64,000 nucleotides of DNA from Aquarana catesbeiana (taxonomy: Eukaryota; Chordata; Amphibia; Anura; Ranidae): NCBI RefSeq assembly GCF_042186555.1, contig NC_133328.1, positions 357,925,323-357,989,322 on the forward strand, in the 5' to 3' direction. Position 1 is the first letter of the stretch. Each line of letters starts with the position of its first letter. Below the pieces are notes generated by a model, which was given only the letters and a program-made list of their open reading frames with translations, ran no database searches and was not told where the DNA came from. Position numbers and translations under genes: made by a program. Of this stretch, positions 43,010-53,602 are shown in pieces.

Positions 43010-45385
43010 TCATTCCAGGGGGGAGAGAACCTTGGTCTCATAAATCCAGAATGATTCCCTACGGCTGAGCTGCCTGATGTAATGGCCACCCCTCCACTGA
43101 CGGGGAACCTTTTCTATCCCCCAGAATTTAAGGCATCTGGGGTCCCTCTGATGGCAAAGGCGAAAGTGCCTGGACACACTATAGGTTTTTACCCCCCGCT
43201 TGATGTTGCTGATGTGTTCTCCAACTCTTACATGGAGTGCTCTTGAGGTCCGGCCCACATACTGGAGGCCACAATCGCACTCCAGCATGTAGACCACCCC
43301 CACTGATGAGCACGTAATCAGACCTTCAATTTTATAGCTTTTTTGCGTTGCATTTGAAACAAACTCCTTCCGTCTTTTGATATTTCTGCTGGCCTTCCTG
43401 CATGTGGCACATTTACCACATGCGTAGAAGCCAGATAGAAACCCAAATAGTCCATTAGTCACAGTCTTGGGTGGATCAATGACCCCTGGTGCTACCCGAT
43501 CACGTAAGGAAGGAGCCTTACGGTATATGAACCGAGGGTGATCGGGGAGAACTGGTCCAAGAGTCCTATCCCCTTTAAGAATGGGCCAATGTCTGGCTAT
43601 AATGTGTTCTAGTTTTTTATACTGAATATTGTAATCAAGTATAATACGATAGCTTGTGACATTGTCTTCAATTTCCGTGGGTTTGGCCTTGTCCGCAACA
43701 ACAGTATTCCTATCAGTTGCCAGTACTTTGGCTATTTCTGCATCTACCAGAGCTTGGGTATACCCTTTTTCTTTAAACCTATTTGCGAGCACTTGTGACT
43801 GTGCTAAAAAGTCTTCATCTAAAGTACAATTGCGACGCAAACGGATAAATTGGCCTCTTGGTATGTTACAGAGCCAAGACTTATGGTGACAACTAGTCAG
43901 TGGGATGTATGCATTCCTATCTGTTGTTTTGAAGTGGTTCCTGGTTTGGAAACCTACCTCACCTTTAAATAATTCAAGGTCTAGAAATGTGATCTGTTGT
44001 TGATTGATTGTCCAAGTTAACTCAATGTTTTTATTGTTAGCATTCAGCCTGTCCATAAAGTTTTGTAGGCTAAACATATCGCCCTCCCAAACCATAATTA
44101 TGTCGTCAATATATCGTCTGTAGCACGATAATTGCGGTGGGGGGTCTCGAAAAATAGTATCCTCCTCCCAGTGGGCCATAAAAAGGTTGGCCACACTGGG
44201 AGCAAACCTAGCCCCCATGGCTACACCTCTTGTCTGTAGAAAAAAATCCCCATTAAACCAAAAATAATTGTTTAACAAACAGAACTCTAAACTTTCCAAT
44301 AAAAAGGAGATATGATCACTCGAGAGGTTGGAGGTAGACAAAGCCCATTTTACCGAATCAAGGGCCTGCTTATGATCAATAATTGTATAAAGAGAGCCCA
44401 CGTCTGCAGTTATTAATATGCTAGACGGGGTACATGGGAGGGTGGATAAGATCTGAAGGATTTGTTTAGTATCACGTAAAAACGCCTTAGTTTTTATAAC
44501 GAGTGGCTGGAGAAAAAAATCCAGATATTGGCCTAGTCTTGAAGTTACGGAATCAATTCCATTCACGATAGGACGGCCAGGTGGGTGTTCTGCGTTTTTA
44601 TGTAATTTGGGTAAGATATAAATTATGGGGGTCCTGCAGTGGATCTAAATGGGCAGCCTCTTTGGAATTTAAAATTCCCTTGTTTTACCTTTTTCAATTA
44701 AACAATGTAAGTTGTTCTTAAAAGGCAACATGGGGTCACCCCTCAAGAGTTCATAAGTGTTCCGATCGTTCAGTAATTTCTCCATTTCTGCCTGGTAATA
44801 CGTTTTGCTGAGCACAACCAGCCCTCCACCCTTATCCGCTGGCCGGATTACTATGTCTTTCCTTTGTTCCAGGGAGGCAATGCCTCTTTTAATAGCCTGT
44901 GAGTCTCTAGCCTTCTTGATCTTGAGTTGATCAAGATCATGACATACCATATTTTTGAATACTTCCAAATGCCTATTATCACTACAAATAGGATTGAAAA
45001 CAGAGCGATTCCGAAGGTTGGAATGTCTAGAGCTAGTAGCTAATGGAGGGGTGGTACGTTGCACCGGATTAGAAAGAAAATATTTCTTCATATTTAAATT
45101 ATGGACATATTTCTGAATACTAATATAGGCTTGAAATTTGTTCAAATTACGAACTGGAGCAAACTTCAAGCCCCTATCCAGGACCAATGTTTCTTCTGTA
45201 GTGAGAGGAGTGCCACTTAGATTAAAAATCCCAGTGCCTAGTGGGGTCTTGACCTTTTGGAATCGTCTTCCCCCCCTGGACCCTCTCTGTGTTTTCTTTT
45301 TAAGCTGCCTTGATCTCTCCTTAGGTCTTGCGGGCCTCTCCTTTGACTCTGAGAGTTTACCTGATCCACAGGCTCTCTCACCCAT
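43010..45385 (-). pseudogene. PLE copy A ORF2: RT and GIY-YIG endonuclease
   Basis: Start equivalent to ATG 45385. Domains in order: basic/Ser start, LSGTPLTTEETLVLDRGLKF, DIVIRPADKGGGLVVL, then two small deletions near 44690 and 44640 break the frame before PKLHK and PPGRPIV. The 518-codon frame 44566-43010 continues with DVGSLYTIIDHKQAL, QTRGVAMGARFAPSVANLFM, catalytic RRYIDDIIMVWEG, the thumb, a Cys linker (ACGKCATCRKAS) and the endonuclease GVVYMLECDCGLQYVGRTSRAL, with SRHFRLCHQRDP and a final RRESFWIYETKVLSPLE. RT box and nuclease residues are intact. Only the two deletions separate it from an uninterrupted ORF2. The Cys-rich linker places it near the Neptune/Penelope EN+ group. Confidence 0.92.
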
Positions 45386-45819
45386 ATGGGGGTCCTCGGA
45401 GGTCCCCTCCAGGGGGTCCTCTCCTGCCCTAAAAAATGATCTTGGTTATATTGTGATTCACCCTGAAGATTTTGTAAGGGGGCATAGTTATTAGAGGTGT
45501 AAACGGGTGTTCCTTTTGTAGAATTACCTCTTCCCTGGGACTTGCCTTTTCCCTTAATGGGCACTGTTTGCCACATGTGATTCTCAGTATATGGGGGTCG
45601 GCGATCATAGCCGTTATCCTGTGAACCTGGGTGGGGATGATGGTTCCTCCTACCCCGGCCACGTTTATTAGTCCTAGGGGGACCATGCCCTCTCCTTCTA
45701 GGTGTATTTTGCAAGTTAGGTACATTTTGGGATTGCTGAGAGGGGGGTATTTCATAGTTAAAATAACCCTGAGGAGGCATATTAGTTTCTGATATTGGGA
45801 TCATGGCTGCTGTACCCAC
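45238..45819 (-). pseudogene. PLE copy A ORF1, 5' truncated
   Basis: The frame from 45819 gives the C-terminal 193 residues of the ORF1 seen whole in copy B, including NTPRRRGHGPPRTNKRGRGR and a Lys/Arg-rich end (KRKHREGPGGEDDSKRSRPH). It overlaps the beginning of ORF2 by 148 bp in another frame. The N-terminal coiled coil is missing because copy A stops at 45902. Confidence 0.85.
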
Positions 45820-46066
45820 AGGATTATTAACTGGTATTGTATCTTGGGTTTGCTACTTAAAAATCAGTTTGCCTTCAAAATCATTAATATCCCGCAGAAA
45901 TTAGTGCGCAGCACTGTTTTATATTATTTATGTCTTTGAGGTATTATTTGAATTAGCCTTAGTGCTTGCTTGCATTTACTCTTCTGTGTCCGCTAATCAG
46001 TCAGCGCTGAATTTATATATATTATTTCTATTTCCATTTAATTCAAGATTAATTCAGCTGCAGACC

Positions 46067-47194
46067 ATGGAGGTTTTTACATATGTTGAAAACAGAGAAA
46101 TTATTCTTACTGATGTTTTTTCAAGAGATGTGGTTAATTCTCAACAAGATGACCTTGGTTTTGCCTTTAAGAAACTTGGTCATTTATTTGAAAAAAGATC
46201 CTGATGGGATATCGTTTCCTTTGAACAATATTTGTCTGCTAATATTGTCCCCAGGCGTTTAAGGTGGGAATTACTCCCTAACGATGGGTTAGTTGATAAT
46301 GAGTCCAACACAGAATGGTGTAACTTTTTTGTTGAGAAAAGCTTTGATCTTCTCCGTTTTCTGCTTGCTCGCAAACAGAGAAAAAAGAAACACTTGGAGA
46401 ACCAGATCAAAGAAATCACTGACCGTATTGAGAGTCATAAAGACTCCAGTGATTTTATTCAACTGTCTGGTGAATTGAAATCTAAACTTATCAAATGGGA
46501 TAGGGAAACAAGAGATAAAAAGAGGAAAAAATTTCTGCAGGATATTAATGATTTTGAAGGCAAACAGATTTTTAAGTGGCAAACCCAAGATACAATACCA
46601 GTTAATAATCCTGTGGGTACAGCAGCCATGATCCCAATATCAGAAACTAATATGCCTCATCAGGGATATTTTAACTATGAAATACCCCCCTCTCAGCAAT
46701 CCCAAAATGTACCTAACTTGCAAAATACACCTAGAAGGAGAGGGCATGGTCCCCCTAGGACTAATAAACGTGGCCGGGGTAGGAGGAACCATCATTCCCA
46801 CCCAGGTTCACAGGATAACGGCTATGATCGCCGACCCCCATATACTGAGAATCACATGTGGCAAACAGTGCCCATTAAGGGAAAAGGCAAGTCCCAGGGA
46901 AGAGGTAATTCTACAAAAGGAACACCCGTTTACACCTCTAATAACTATGCCCCCTTACAAAATCTTCAGGGTGAATCACAATATAACCAAGATCATTTTT
47001 TAGGGCAGGAGAGGACCCCCTGGAGGGGACCTCCGAGGACCCCCATATGGGTGAGAGAGCCTGTGGATCAGGTAAACTCTCAGAGTCAAAGGAGAGGCCC
47101 GCAAGACCTAAGGAGAGATCAAGGCAGCTTAAAAAGAAAACACAGAGAGGGTCCAGGGGGGGAAGACGATTCCAAAAGGTCAAGACCCCACTAG
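46067..47194 (+). pseudogene. PLE copy B ORF1: coiled coil and Arg/Gly-rich tail
   Basis: ATG 46067 (ACCATGG context) opens a frame that meets TGA at 46202-46204 and continues in frame to TAG 47192-47194. Without the stop it is about 375 codons. The N-terminal part (VPRRLRWELLPND, FDLLRFLLARKQRKKKHLEN) is followed by a predicted coiled coil (residues about 110-175: NQIKEITDRIESHKD, KLIKWDRETRDKKRKK), then a low-complexity NTPRRRGHGPPR region with RGRG, and a basic C-terminus. Such coiled-coil plus basic tail ORF1 proteins act as nucleic-acid chaperones in LINEs; a similar role here is inference. Its 3' end overlaps ORF2 by 148 bp. Confidence 0.8.
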
Positions 47195-49428
47195 GCACTG
47201 GGATTTTTAATCTAAGTGGCACTCCTCTCACTACAGAAGAAACATTGGTCCTGGATAGGGGCTTGAAGTTTGCTCCAGTTCGTAATTTGAACAAATTTCA
47301 AGCCTATATTAGTATTCAGAAATATGTCCGTAATTTAAATATGAAGAAATATTTTCTTTCTAATCCGGTGCAACGTACCACCCCTCCATTAGCTACTAGC
47401 TCTAGACATTCCAACCTTCGGAATCGCTCTGTTTTCAATCCTATTTGCAGTGATAATAGGCATTTGGAAGTATTCAAAAATATGGTATGTCATGATCTTG
47501 ATCAACTCAAGATCAAGAAGGCTAGAGACTCACAGGCTATTAAAAGAGGCATTGCCTCCCTGGAACAAAGGAAAGACATAGTAATCCGGCCAGCGGATAA
47601 GGGTGGAGGGCTGGTTGTGCTCAGCAAAACGTATTACCAGGCAGAAATGGAGAAATTACTGAACGATCGGAACACTTATGAACTCTTGAGGGATGACCCC
47701 ATGTTGCCTTTTAAGAACAACTTACATTGTTTAATTGAAAAAGGTAAAAACAAGGGAATTTTAAATTCCAAAGAGGCTGCCTATTTAGATCCATTTTACT
47801 GCAGGACCCCCATAATTTATATCTTACCCAAATTACATAAAAACGCAGAACACCCACCTGGCCGTCCTATCGTGAATGGAATTGATTCCGTAACTTCAAG
47901 ACTAGGCCAATATCTGGATTTTTTTCTCCAGCCACTCGTTATAAAAACTAAGGCGTTTTTACGTGATACTAAACAAATCCTTCAGATCTTATCCACCCTC
48001 CCATGTACCCCGTCTAGCATATTAATAACTGCAGACGTGGGCTCTCTTTATACAATTATTGATCATAAGCAGGCCCTTGATTCGGTAAAATGGGCTTTGA
48101 CTACCTCCAACCTCTCGAGTGATCATATCTCCTTTTTATTGGAAAGTTTAGAGTTCTGTTTGTTAAACAATTATTTTTGGTTTAATGGGGATTTTTTTCT
48201 ACAGACAAGAGGTGTAGCCATGGGGGCTAGGTTTGCTCCCAGTGTGGCCAACCTTTTTATGGCCCACTGGGAGGAGGATACTATTTTTCGAGACCCCCCA
48301 CCGCAATTATCGTGCTACAGACGATATATTGACGACATAATTATGGTTTGAGAGGGCGATATGTTTAGCCTACAAAACTTTATGGACAGGCTGAATGCTA
48401 ACAATAAAAACATTGAGTTAACTTGGACAATCAATCAACAACAGATCACATTTCTAGACCTTGAATTATTTAAAGGTGAGGTAGGTTTCCAAACCAGGAA
48501 CCACTTCAAAACAACAGATAGGAATGCATACATCCCACTGACTAGTTGTCACCATAAGTCTTGGCTCTGTAACATACCAAGAGGCCAATTTATCCGTTTG
48601 CGTCGCAATTGTACTTTAGATGAAGACTTTTTAGCACAGTCACAAGTGCTCGCAAATAGGTTTAAAGAAAAAGGGTATACCCAAGCTCTGGTAGATGCAG
48701 AAATAGCCAAAGTACTGGCAACTGATAGGAATACTGTTGTTGCGGACAAGGCCAAACCCACGAAAGTTGAAGACAATGTCACAAGCTATCGTATTATACT
48801 TGATTACAATATTCAGTATAAAAAACTAGAACACATTATAGCCAGACATTGGCCCATTCTTAAAGGGGATAGGACTCTTGGGCCGGTTCTCCCCGATCAC
48901 CCTCGGTTCATATACCGTAAGGCTCCTTCCTTACATGATCGGGTAGCACCAGGGGTCATTGATCCACCCAAGACTGTGACTAATGGACTATTTGGGTTTC
49001 TATCTGGCTTCTACGCATGTGGTAAATGTGCCACATGCAGGAAGGCCAGCAGAAATATCAAAAGACGGAAGGAGTTTGTTTCAAATGCAACGCAAAAAAG
49101 CTATAAAATTGAAGGTCTGATTACGTGCTCATCAGTGGGGGTGGTCTACATGCTGGAGTGCGATTGTGGCCTCCAGTATGTGGGCCGGACCTCAAGAGCA
49201 CTCCATGTAAGAGTTGGAGAACACATCAGCAACATCAAGCGGGGGGTAAAAACCCATAGTGTGTCCAGGCACTTTCGCCTTTGCCATCAGAGGGACCCCA
49301 GATGCCTTAAATTCTGGGGGATAGAAAAGGTTCCCCGTCAGTGGAGGGGTGGCCATTACATCAGGCAGCTCAGCCGTAGGGAATCATTCTGGATTTATGA
49401 GACCAAGGTTCTCTCCCCCCTGGGATGA
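47047..49428 (+). pseudogene. PLE copy B ORF2: RT and GIY-YIG endonuclease, one stop
   Basis: ATG 47047 opens a frame -1 relative to ORF1. Domains: LSGTPLTTEETLVLDRGLKF (about residue 55), ASLEQRKDIVIRPADKGGGL (about 175), YILPKLHKNAEHPPGRPIV, DVGSLYTIIDHKQAL, GVAMGARFAPSVANLFM, YIDDIIMV (about residue 430). A TGA at 48349-48351 replaces the Trp that copy A has in this position; the same frame then runs to 49428 with thumb, ACGKCATCRKAS, GVVYMLECDCGLQYVGRTSRAL and C-terminus. Total 794 codons if read through. PLE RTs lack RNase H and use the GIY-YIG nuclease for target priming. One substitution separates this from an open ORF2. Confidence 0.92.
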
Positions 49429-50049
49429 ATGTTGATTTTGATTTGAATTGTTTTATTTCTAATAGATAATTTTCATTTTATTAATTTTTTTGTGATCTTA
49501 TTATGTACATGTGATCGCATTTAGCCGATGCCCGTGGTCTGACGTCTCTCATTTTTATATATCTTTTATATGTTTTATATGTTTTATTTTTTCATATGCG
49601 ATTTTGGAGCATGAATCTATGCATTTTTAAAAAAATATTTTTTTAAAAATATTATTGCCAATTTCCATATTTGGAATTAATATTAAGCTAATCAACTCTG
49701 CATAATGAGATCATATATCCTGGAGTTGTATGTAAGTTCTTTACTGTCACAATCAGGTTGCTTAATGGTCGGCAGCGTCTATTTTTCATCACCCCTATGT
49801 AAGTTGAGTGTGATGTTAATTACTAGTTCAGATGCAGCGGTTGTGATGTGCTAGATTCCCTGATCAGTATGTCCGCGCCTCTGATTGGTGCCGCCGTTAC
49901 CATAGCACAGTACATATGCAATGCGGGCCGTCACTGCGCATCCAGCCCCACGCCGATTAAGTCCCGCCCATAGGACATAACGCGTACGGGGGTTTGGAGC
50001 GCATGACGTCACCCGCGGCCATTGGCAGAGACGATCACAAGCTTTTTAG

Positions 50050-50073
50050 CCGGCACTCGGATCTGAGTGCCGG
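50050..50073. repeat. 24 bp palindrome in PLE copy B 3' region
   Basis: CCGGCACTCGGATCTGAGTGCCGG, the mirror copy of 42374-42397. It lies about 620 bp after the ORF2 stop and 360 bp before the element end. Confidence 0.85.
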
Positions 50074-50453
50074 TATCTGTGAGTGTAACATTTATCATTT
50101 TAATTTACTTAAATTGGCTACGGAGAGCACTATGTTGTTTTGCCTTTTTATTGCATATGCATCATCCGTTTTTATGCTGAGTGCTGGAAAGTGAAGGAGA
50201 CACCACCATTATTAGGATTGATCCATCCAGGATATGCTGTATATGCTGTATGACCTGTTTCAGGTCGAGTATCTAAGGTGAGGGGCCATCCATGTCCGGT
50301 GGAGGGATCTTAGTCACCATTCAGATATTTGTTTCAGCCTGTATTGCTCACTGGTGGTTCTTGTCTTCCAATCCTGTCATCACATCTTACATATGTTGAT
50401 TCAAGGACTTATATTTGCGCAGCACTGTTTTATATTATTAATGATATCTATTA

Positions 50454-52379
50454 GATTGATGGCTCTTCTAGTGTTGTCCCCTGCTTGACGACCCGGGACA
50501 AAGCCAACCTGATCTTTATGGATCAGGTAGGGAAGGTCTTCATTTACTCGGAGGGACAGTATTTTTGTAAAGATTTTCAGGTCTGAATTTAATAGTGCTA
50601 TGGGTCTGTAATTCCCACACAGCGTGTGGTCTTTATTGGGTTTGGGTAAAAGCATAAGGTGTGATGTCTGCATGTCTCTAGGTATTTCTTCCTTGCCAAT
50701 AAAACCGTTAAATAAACGAACCATATGTGGGAGTAGGGTAGGTAGGAATGACTTGTAATACTCATAAGGGAGGCCATCAGGACCCGGAGCCTTATTATTT
50801 GGAAGGTGTTTTAGAGTGTCAGAAATTTCCTCGTCAGTGATAGGGGAGTTAAGGGAGTGTAGGGCCTCTGAAGATAAAGTGGACACCCCACTGGTGGCAA
50901 GATAGGTCCTGACACGTTGTTTAAAAGTATCTTGGATAGGTAAATTTGATATGGAAGGGTTATTATAAAGATCTGAGTAGTAGTCCCTAAGTAATTGAGC
51001 AATACGGTCGGGATGGGAGTGAAGGGTACCTGTTGGGTCTCGTAGAGCTTGGGGGGGTGACGTGTGTGTATTTTCCCGGAGTTTACATGCCATGGGTATG
51101 GGCCTTATTGCCTTTATCATAGTTAGGGATGAGCCGAACACCCCCCTGTTCGGTTCGCACCAGAACATGCGAACAGGAAAAAAGTTCGTTCGAACACGCG
51201 AACACCGTTAAAGTCTATGGGACACGAACATGAATAATCAAAAGTGCTAATTTTAAAGGCTTATATGCAAGTTATTGTCATAAAAAGTGTTTGGGGACCT
51301 GGGTCTTGCCCCAGGGGACATGGATCAATGCAAAAAAAAGTTTTAAAAACGGACGTTTTTTCAGGAGCAGTGATTTTAATAATGCTTAAAGTAAAACAAT
51401 AAAAGTATAATATCCCTTTAAATTTCGTAGCTGGGGGGTGTCTATAGTATGCCTGTAAAGGGGCGCATGTTTCCCGTGTTTAGAACAGTCTGACAGCAAA
51501 ATTACATTTCAAAGAAAAAAAGTCATTTAAAACTACATGCGGCTATTGCATTGCCGGTCCGACAATACACATAAAAGTTCATTGATAAAAACGGCATGGG
51601 AATTCCCCACAGGGGAACCCCGAACCAAAATTAAAAAAAAAAGACGTGGGGGTCCCCCTAAATTCCATACCAGGCCCTTCAGGTCTGGTATGGATATTAA
51701 GGGGAACCCCGGCCAAAATTAAAAAAAAAAAATGACGTGGGGGGTTCGAATTTGCCACGAACACCCCAAATTGTTTGCTGTTCGACGAACTTGCGAACAG
51801 CCGATGTTCGAGTCGAAGCTCATCTCTAATCATAGTATAGCTGGCGTAATCTCTGAAGGGCTTTCTCTACTCTGCCTATGTTTATACTTTTGGGTTTAGC
51901 TCTGAGCCGTATAATTTCCCTCAATAAACGGATTGAGAATGAGGTTGTGAGCCTGGATTCTAGCTCCCGCAAGCGCTGTACCGTCTGTTGTCTCAGCAGC
52001 ATGGCGTTTTTCTTCCAAGCTGTGGAGATTGAAATGCATTGTCTTCTCATGACCGTCTTATGTGCTTCCCAGAGGGTTTCTACAGAGATCTCAGGGGTAT
52101 TGTTTTCTACAAAGTATAGTTTTAAAGTTTTCTCCATTTCCAACCTATATGAGATCTTTCAAGAGGAAGTCGTTTAGCCGCCAGTGGCAGTGTTTGACTA
52201 GAAGGGTGCAGTTTAAGTGTCAAAGAGATTGGCGCATGGTCAGACCATGACATAGGTAGGATATTTACGTCCGCAATCACACGCAAGGAGGGGGCATTAA
52301 CAAAAAAGTAGTCTATTCGAGCATGTGTGCTAAATGGGTGGGAATAGTGGGAGTATTGCCGATCCGCTGGATGTTCCAC
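50454..52379 (-). pseudogene. L1/Tx1 ORF2, endonuclease end and RT fingers
   Basis: From 52379 leftwards: HARIDYFFVNAPSLRVI and SWSDHAPISLTLKLHPS (endonuclease Ser-Asp-His block), then TLWEAHKTVMRRQCISIS and RLRQLYYD. The hAT element 51124-51828 interrupts here. From 51115 the frame continues AIRPIPMACKLRENTHTSPP, PITDEEISDTLKHLP, NNKAPGPDGLPYEYYKSFLP, LLPKPNKDHTLCGNYRPIALL, VNEDLPYLIHKDQVGFVPGR, RAINLIDIIN, where the PLE dimer is inserted. These are the standard L1-type RT 0-2 blocks. One frameshift is seen near 52125. Confidence 0.9.
51124..51828. mobile_element. hAT-type non-autonomous element, 705 bp, 8 bp TSD
   Basis: TAGGGATGAGCCGAACACCC at the left and AGCTCATCTCTA at the right are inverted. 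ATCATAGT is duplicated perfectly at 51116-51123 and 51829-51836. It shares most of its sequence with the left arm of 10358-12882 (GGCATACTATAGACACCCCC inverted as GGGGGGTGTCTATAGTATGC, GGCATGGGAATTCCCCACAG). It contains one arm and only the terminal part of the other. Confidence 0.92.
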
Positions 52380-52480
52380 GTGCCATGCATCAGCTATAAG
52401 AATCTTTTTGCTGCAATTGTAAGTTTTGTATGTAATAGTTTCCGGAATTTTAATATAATCTGTGAATTATATGTATAGGC

Positions 52481-53540
52481 AAGTATGGAACAGGGAAAAG
52501 GGGAGCACTCACATTGCCCCATCCGTCAATTGGGGAGGAGAAAAAGTAGGGTACTCAAGGAGTAGCCTAGGATCGGACTTTAAAGGCATAGAAACAATGG
52601 AGAAGTAGAAAACATAATTAATGTTTATTGAAAAAATAAATTACATAGTATCTACACAATATTCACAAGCTTTAAAAATCATATAAGATGATATGGTTTG
52701 TACAGTGAGCCCTTGTGCGTCTACGCGTTTCGCCGTGAGGCTTCGTCAGGACACGATCAAGGTTCGAAAAGGAGAACGAATCTCACTATCTTCTTATCCA
52801 ATTGAACCTCATGTACAAACATCCGGAACGTTTTCGGTAGTATTCAATGTATGAATCATTCTCAAAAGAGTTGCGAAAAATTCCCAGAATGCCACTCAAT
52901 CTTAGTAGCCAGGAATCGAGTACCTTTATAACAGGGACATAAGGCATCTTGCACAGAAATGGATCATATCCAGGAGTCCAAACTCCCACAGAGGAAGACA
53001 CAACTGGAACTATACAAATATACTAGGAAAATATCCCACGTCCCAACTGCGCATCAAGCCCAAAGAAGGGTAGTAGATGCATAGACGTGGTAAAGGATAG
53101 CCCCTGGGAGACAGCCTGGTACTGTACTGTACCAGGCTGTCTGGCTGTCTTTCCTGGCTACTAAGAGATTGAGTGGCATTCCGGGAATTTTTCGCAACTC
53201 TTTTGAGAATGATTCATACATTGAATACTACCGAAAACGTTCCGGATGTTTCTACATGAGGTTCAATTGATTAAGAAGATAGTGAGATTCATTCTCTTTT
53301 TTCTCTGTGCCATTTCTGTGAACCTTGATAGTGTCCTAAAGAAGCCTCACAGCGATACACAAGGGCTCACTGTACAAACCATATCATCTTATATGATTTT
53401 TAAAGCTTGTGAATATTGTGTAGATACTATGTAATTTTTTTTTCAGTAAATATTAATTATGTTCTCTACTTCTCCATTGTTTTTATGCCTTTAAAGTCCA
53501 TTCCTAGGCTAATCCTTGAGTACCCTTCTTTTTCTCCTCC
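52481..53540. mobile_element. PLE-like palindrome, about 0.5 kb arms, 14 bp TSD
   Basis: TTATATGTATAGGC is duplicated at 52467-52480 and 53541-53554. Inside, arms of about 480 bp face each other: left AGTATTCAATGTATGAATCA... at about 52841 matches right TGATTCATACATTGAATACT at about 53211, and GGCATAGAAACAATGGAGAA matches its reverse complement near 53485. The axis is near 53045. The left arm includes GCGTCTACGCGTTTCGCC and CTTCGTCAGG. No coding potential; the apparent frames do not persist in the mirror arm. Confidence 0.88.
52726..52749 (-). other. Boxed stem motif CTGACGAA-stem-GAAACG, copy 2
   Basis: On the minus strand CTGACGAA-GCC-TCAC-GGC-GAAACG: the boxes agree with copy 1 but the 3 bp stem is different. 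The opposite arm has a decayed version (CCTAAAGAAGCCTCACAGCGATACAC, about 53335). Confidence 0.6.
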
Positions 53541-53602
53541 TTATATGTATAGGCATTGATTGTTTGTTCTTATCTCATAGAGTTTCATTATCCTATCTAC
53601 CC

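Larger units (their letters stand above)
41905..50437. mobile_element. Head-to-head dimer of Penelope-like elements, 16 bp TSD
   Basis: TTAATGATATCTATTA occurs at 41889-41904 and 50438-50453, immediately outside the unit, and one copy is expected in the interrupted LINE. Copy A (minus, 41905-45902) and copy B (plus, 45903-50437) are nearly identical over about 3.9 kb and meet with their 5' sides at 45903. A is cut at the position equivalent to 46530 in B; B has a further 627 bp of 5' sequence. B starts with GCGCAGCACTGTTTTATATT, the sequence that also ends both copies, so a pseudo-LTR of about 120 bp is shared by the A 3' end (41905-42028) and the B 5' end (45907-46030). A small number of differences, including two short deletions in A and one stop in B, shows recent formation. 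Confidence 0.93.
38935..52392 (-). mobile_element. L1/Tx1-type LINE, 5' truncated, with three insertions
   Basis: Minus-strand ORF2 begins near 52390 inside the endonuclease and ends near 39326; the poly(A) tail is the T-run at 38935-38946, preceded (on the minus strand) by AATAAA at about 38967. GCTATAAGAATC is duplicated at 38923-38934 and 52393-52404, a 12 bp TSD as expected for target-primed integration. Inside lie 41261-41843, 41905-50437 and 51124-51828; removing them rejoins the RT at ...LIDIIN/TKTEALLLSLDVE/KAFDRLSW. No ORF1 is present, so the copy is truncated. Confidence 0.92.

Noticed and set aside
46938..47294. 118-residue minus-strand frame, repeated on the plus strand at 45138-45494
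   Set aside because: Antisense of the PLE ORF1/ORF2 overlap in both copies; the conservation is due to the duplicated element.
48549..48782. 77-residue frame antisense to PLE ORF2, also at 43656-43889
   Set aside because: Shadow of the RT thumb-region coding sequence in both copies.
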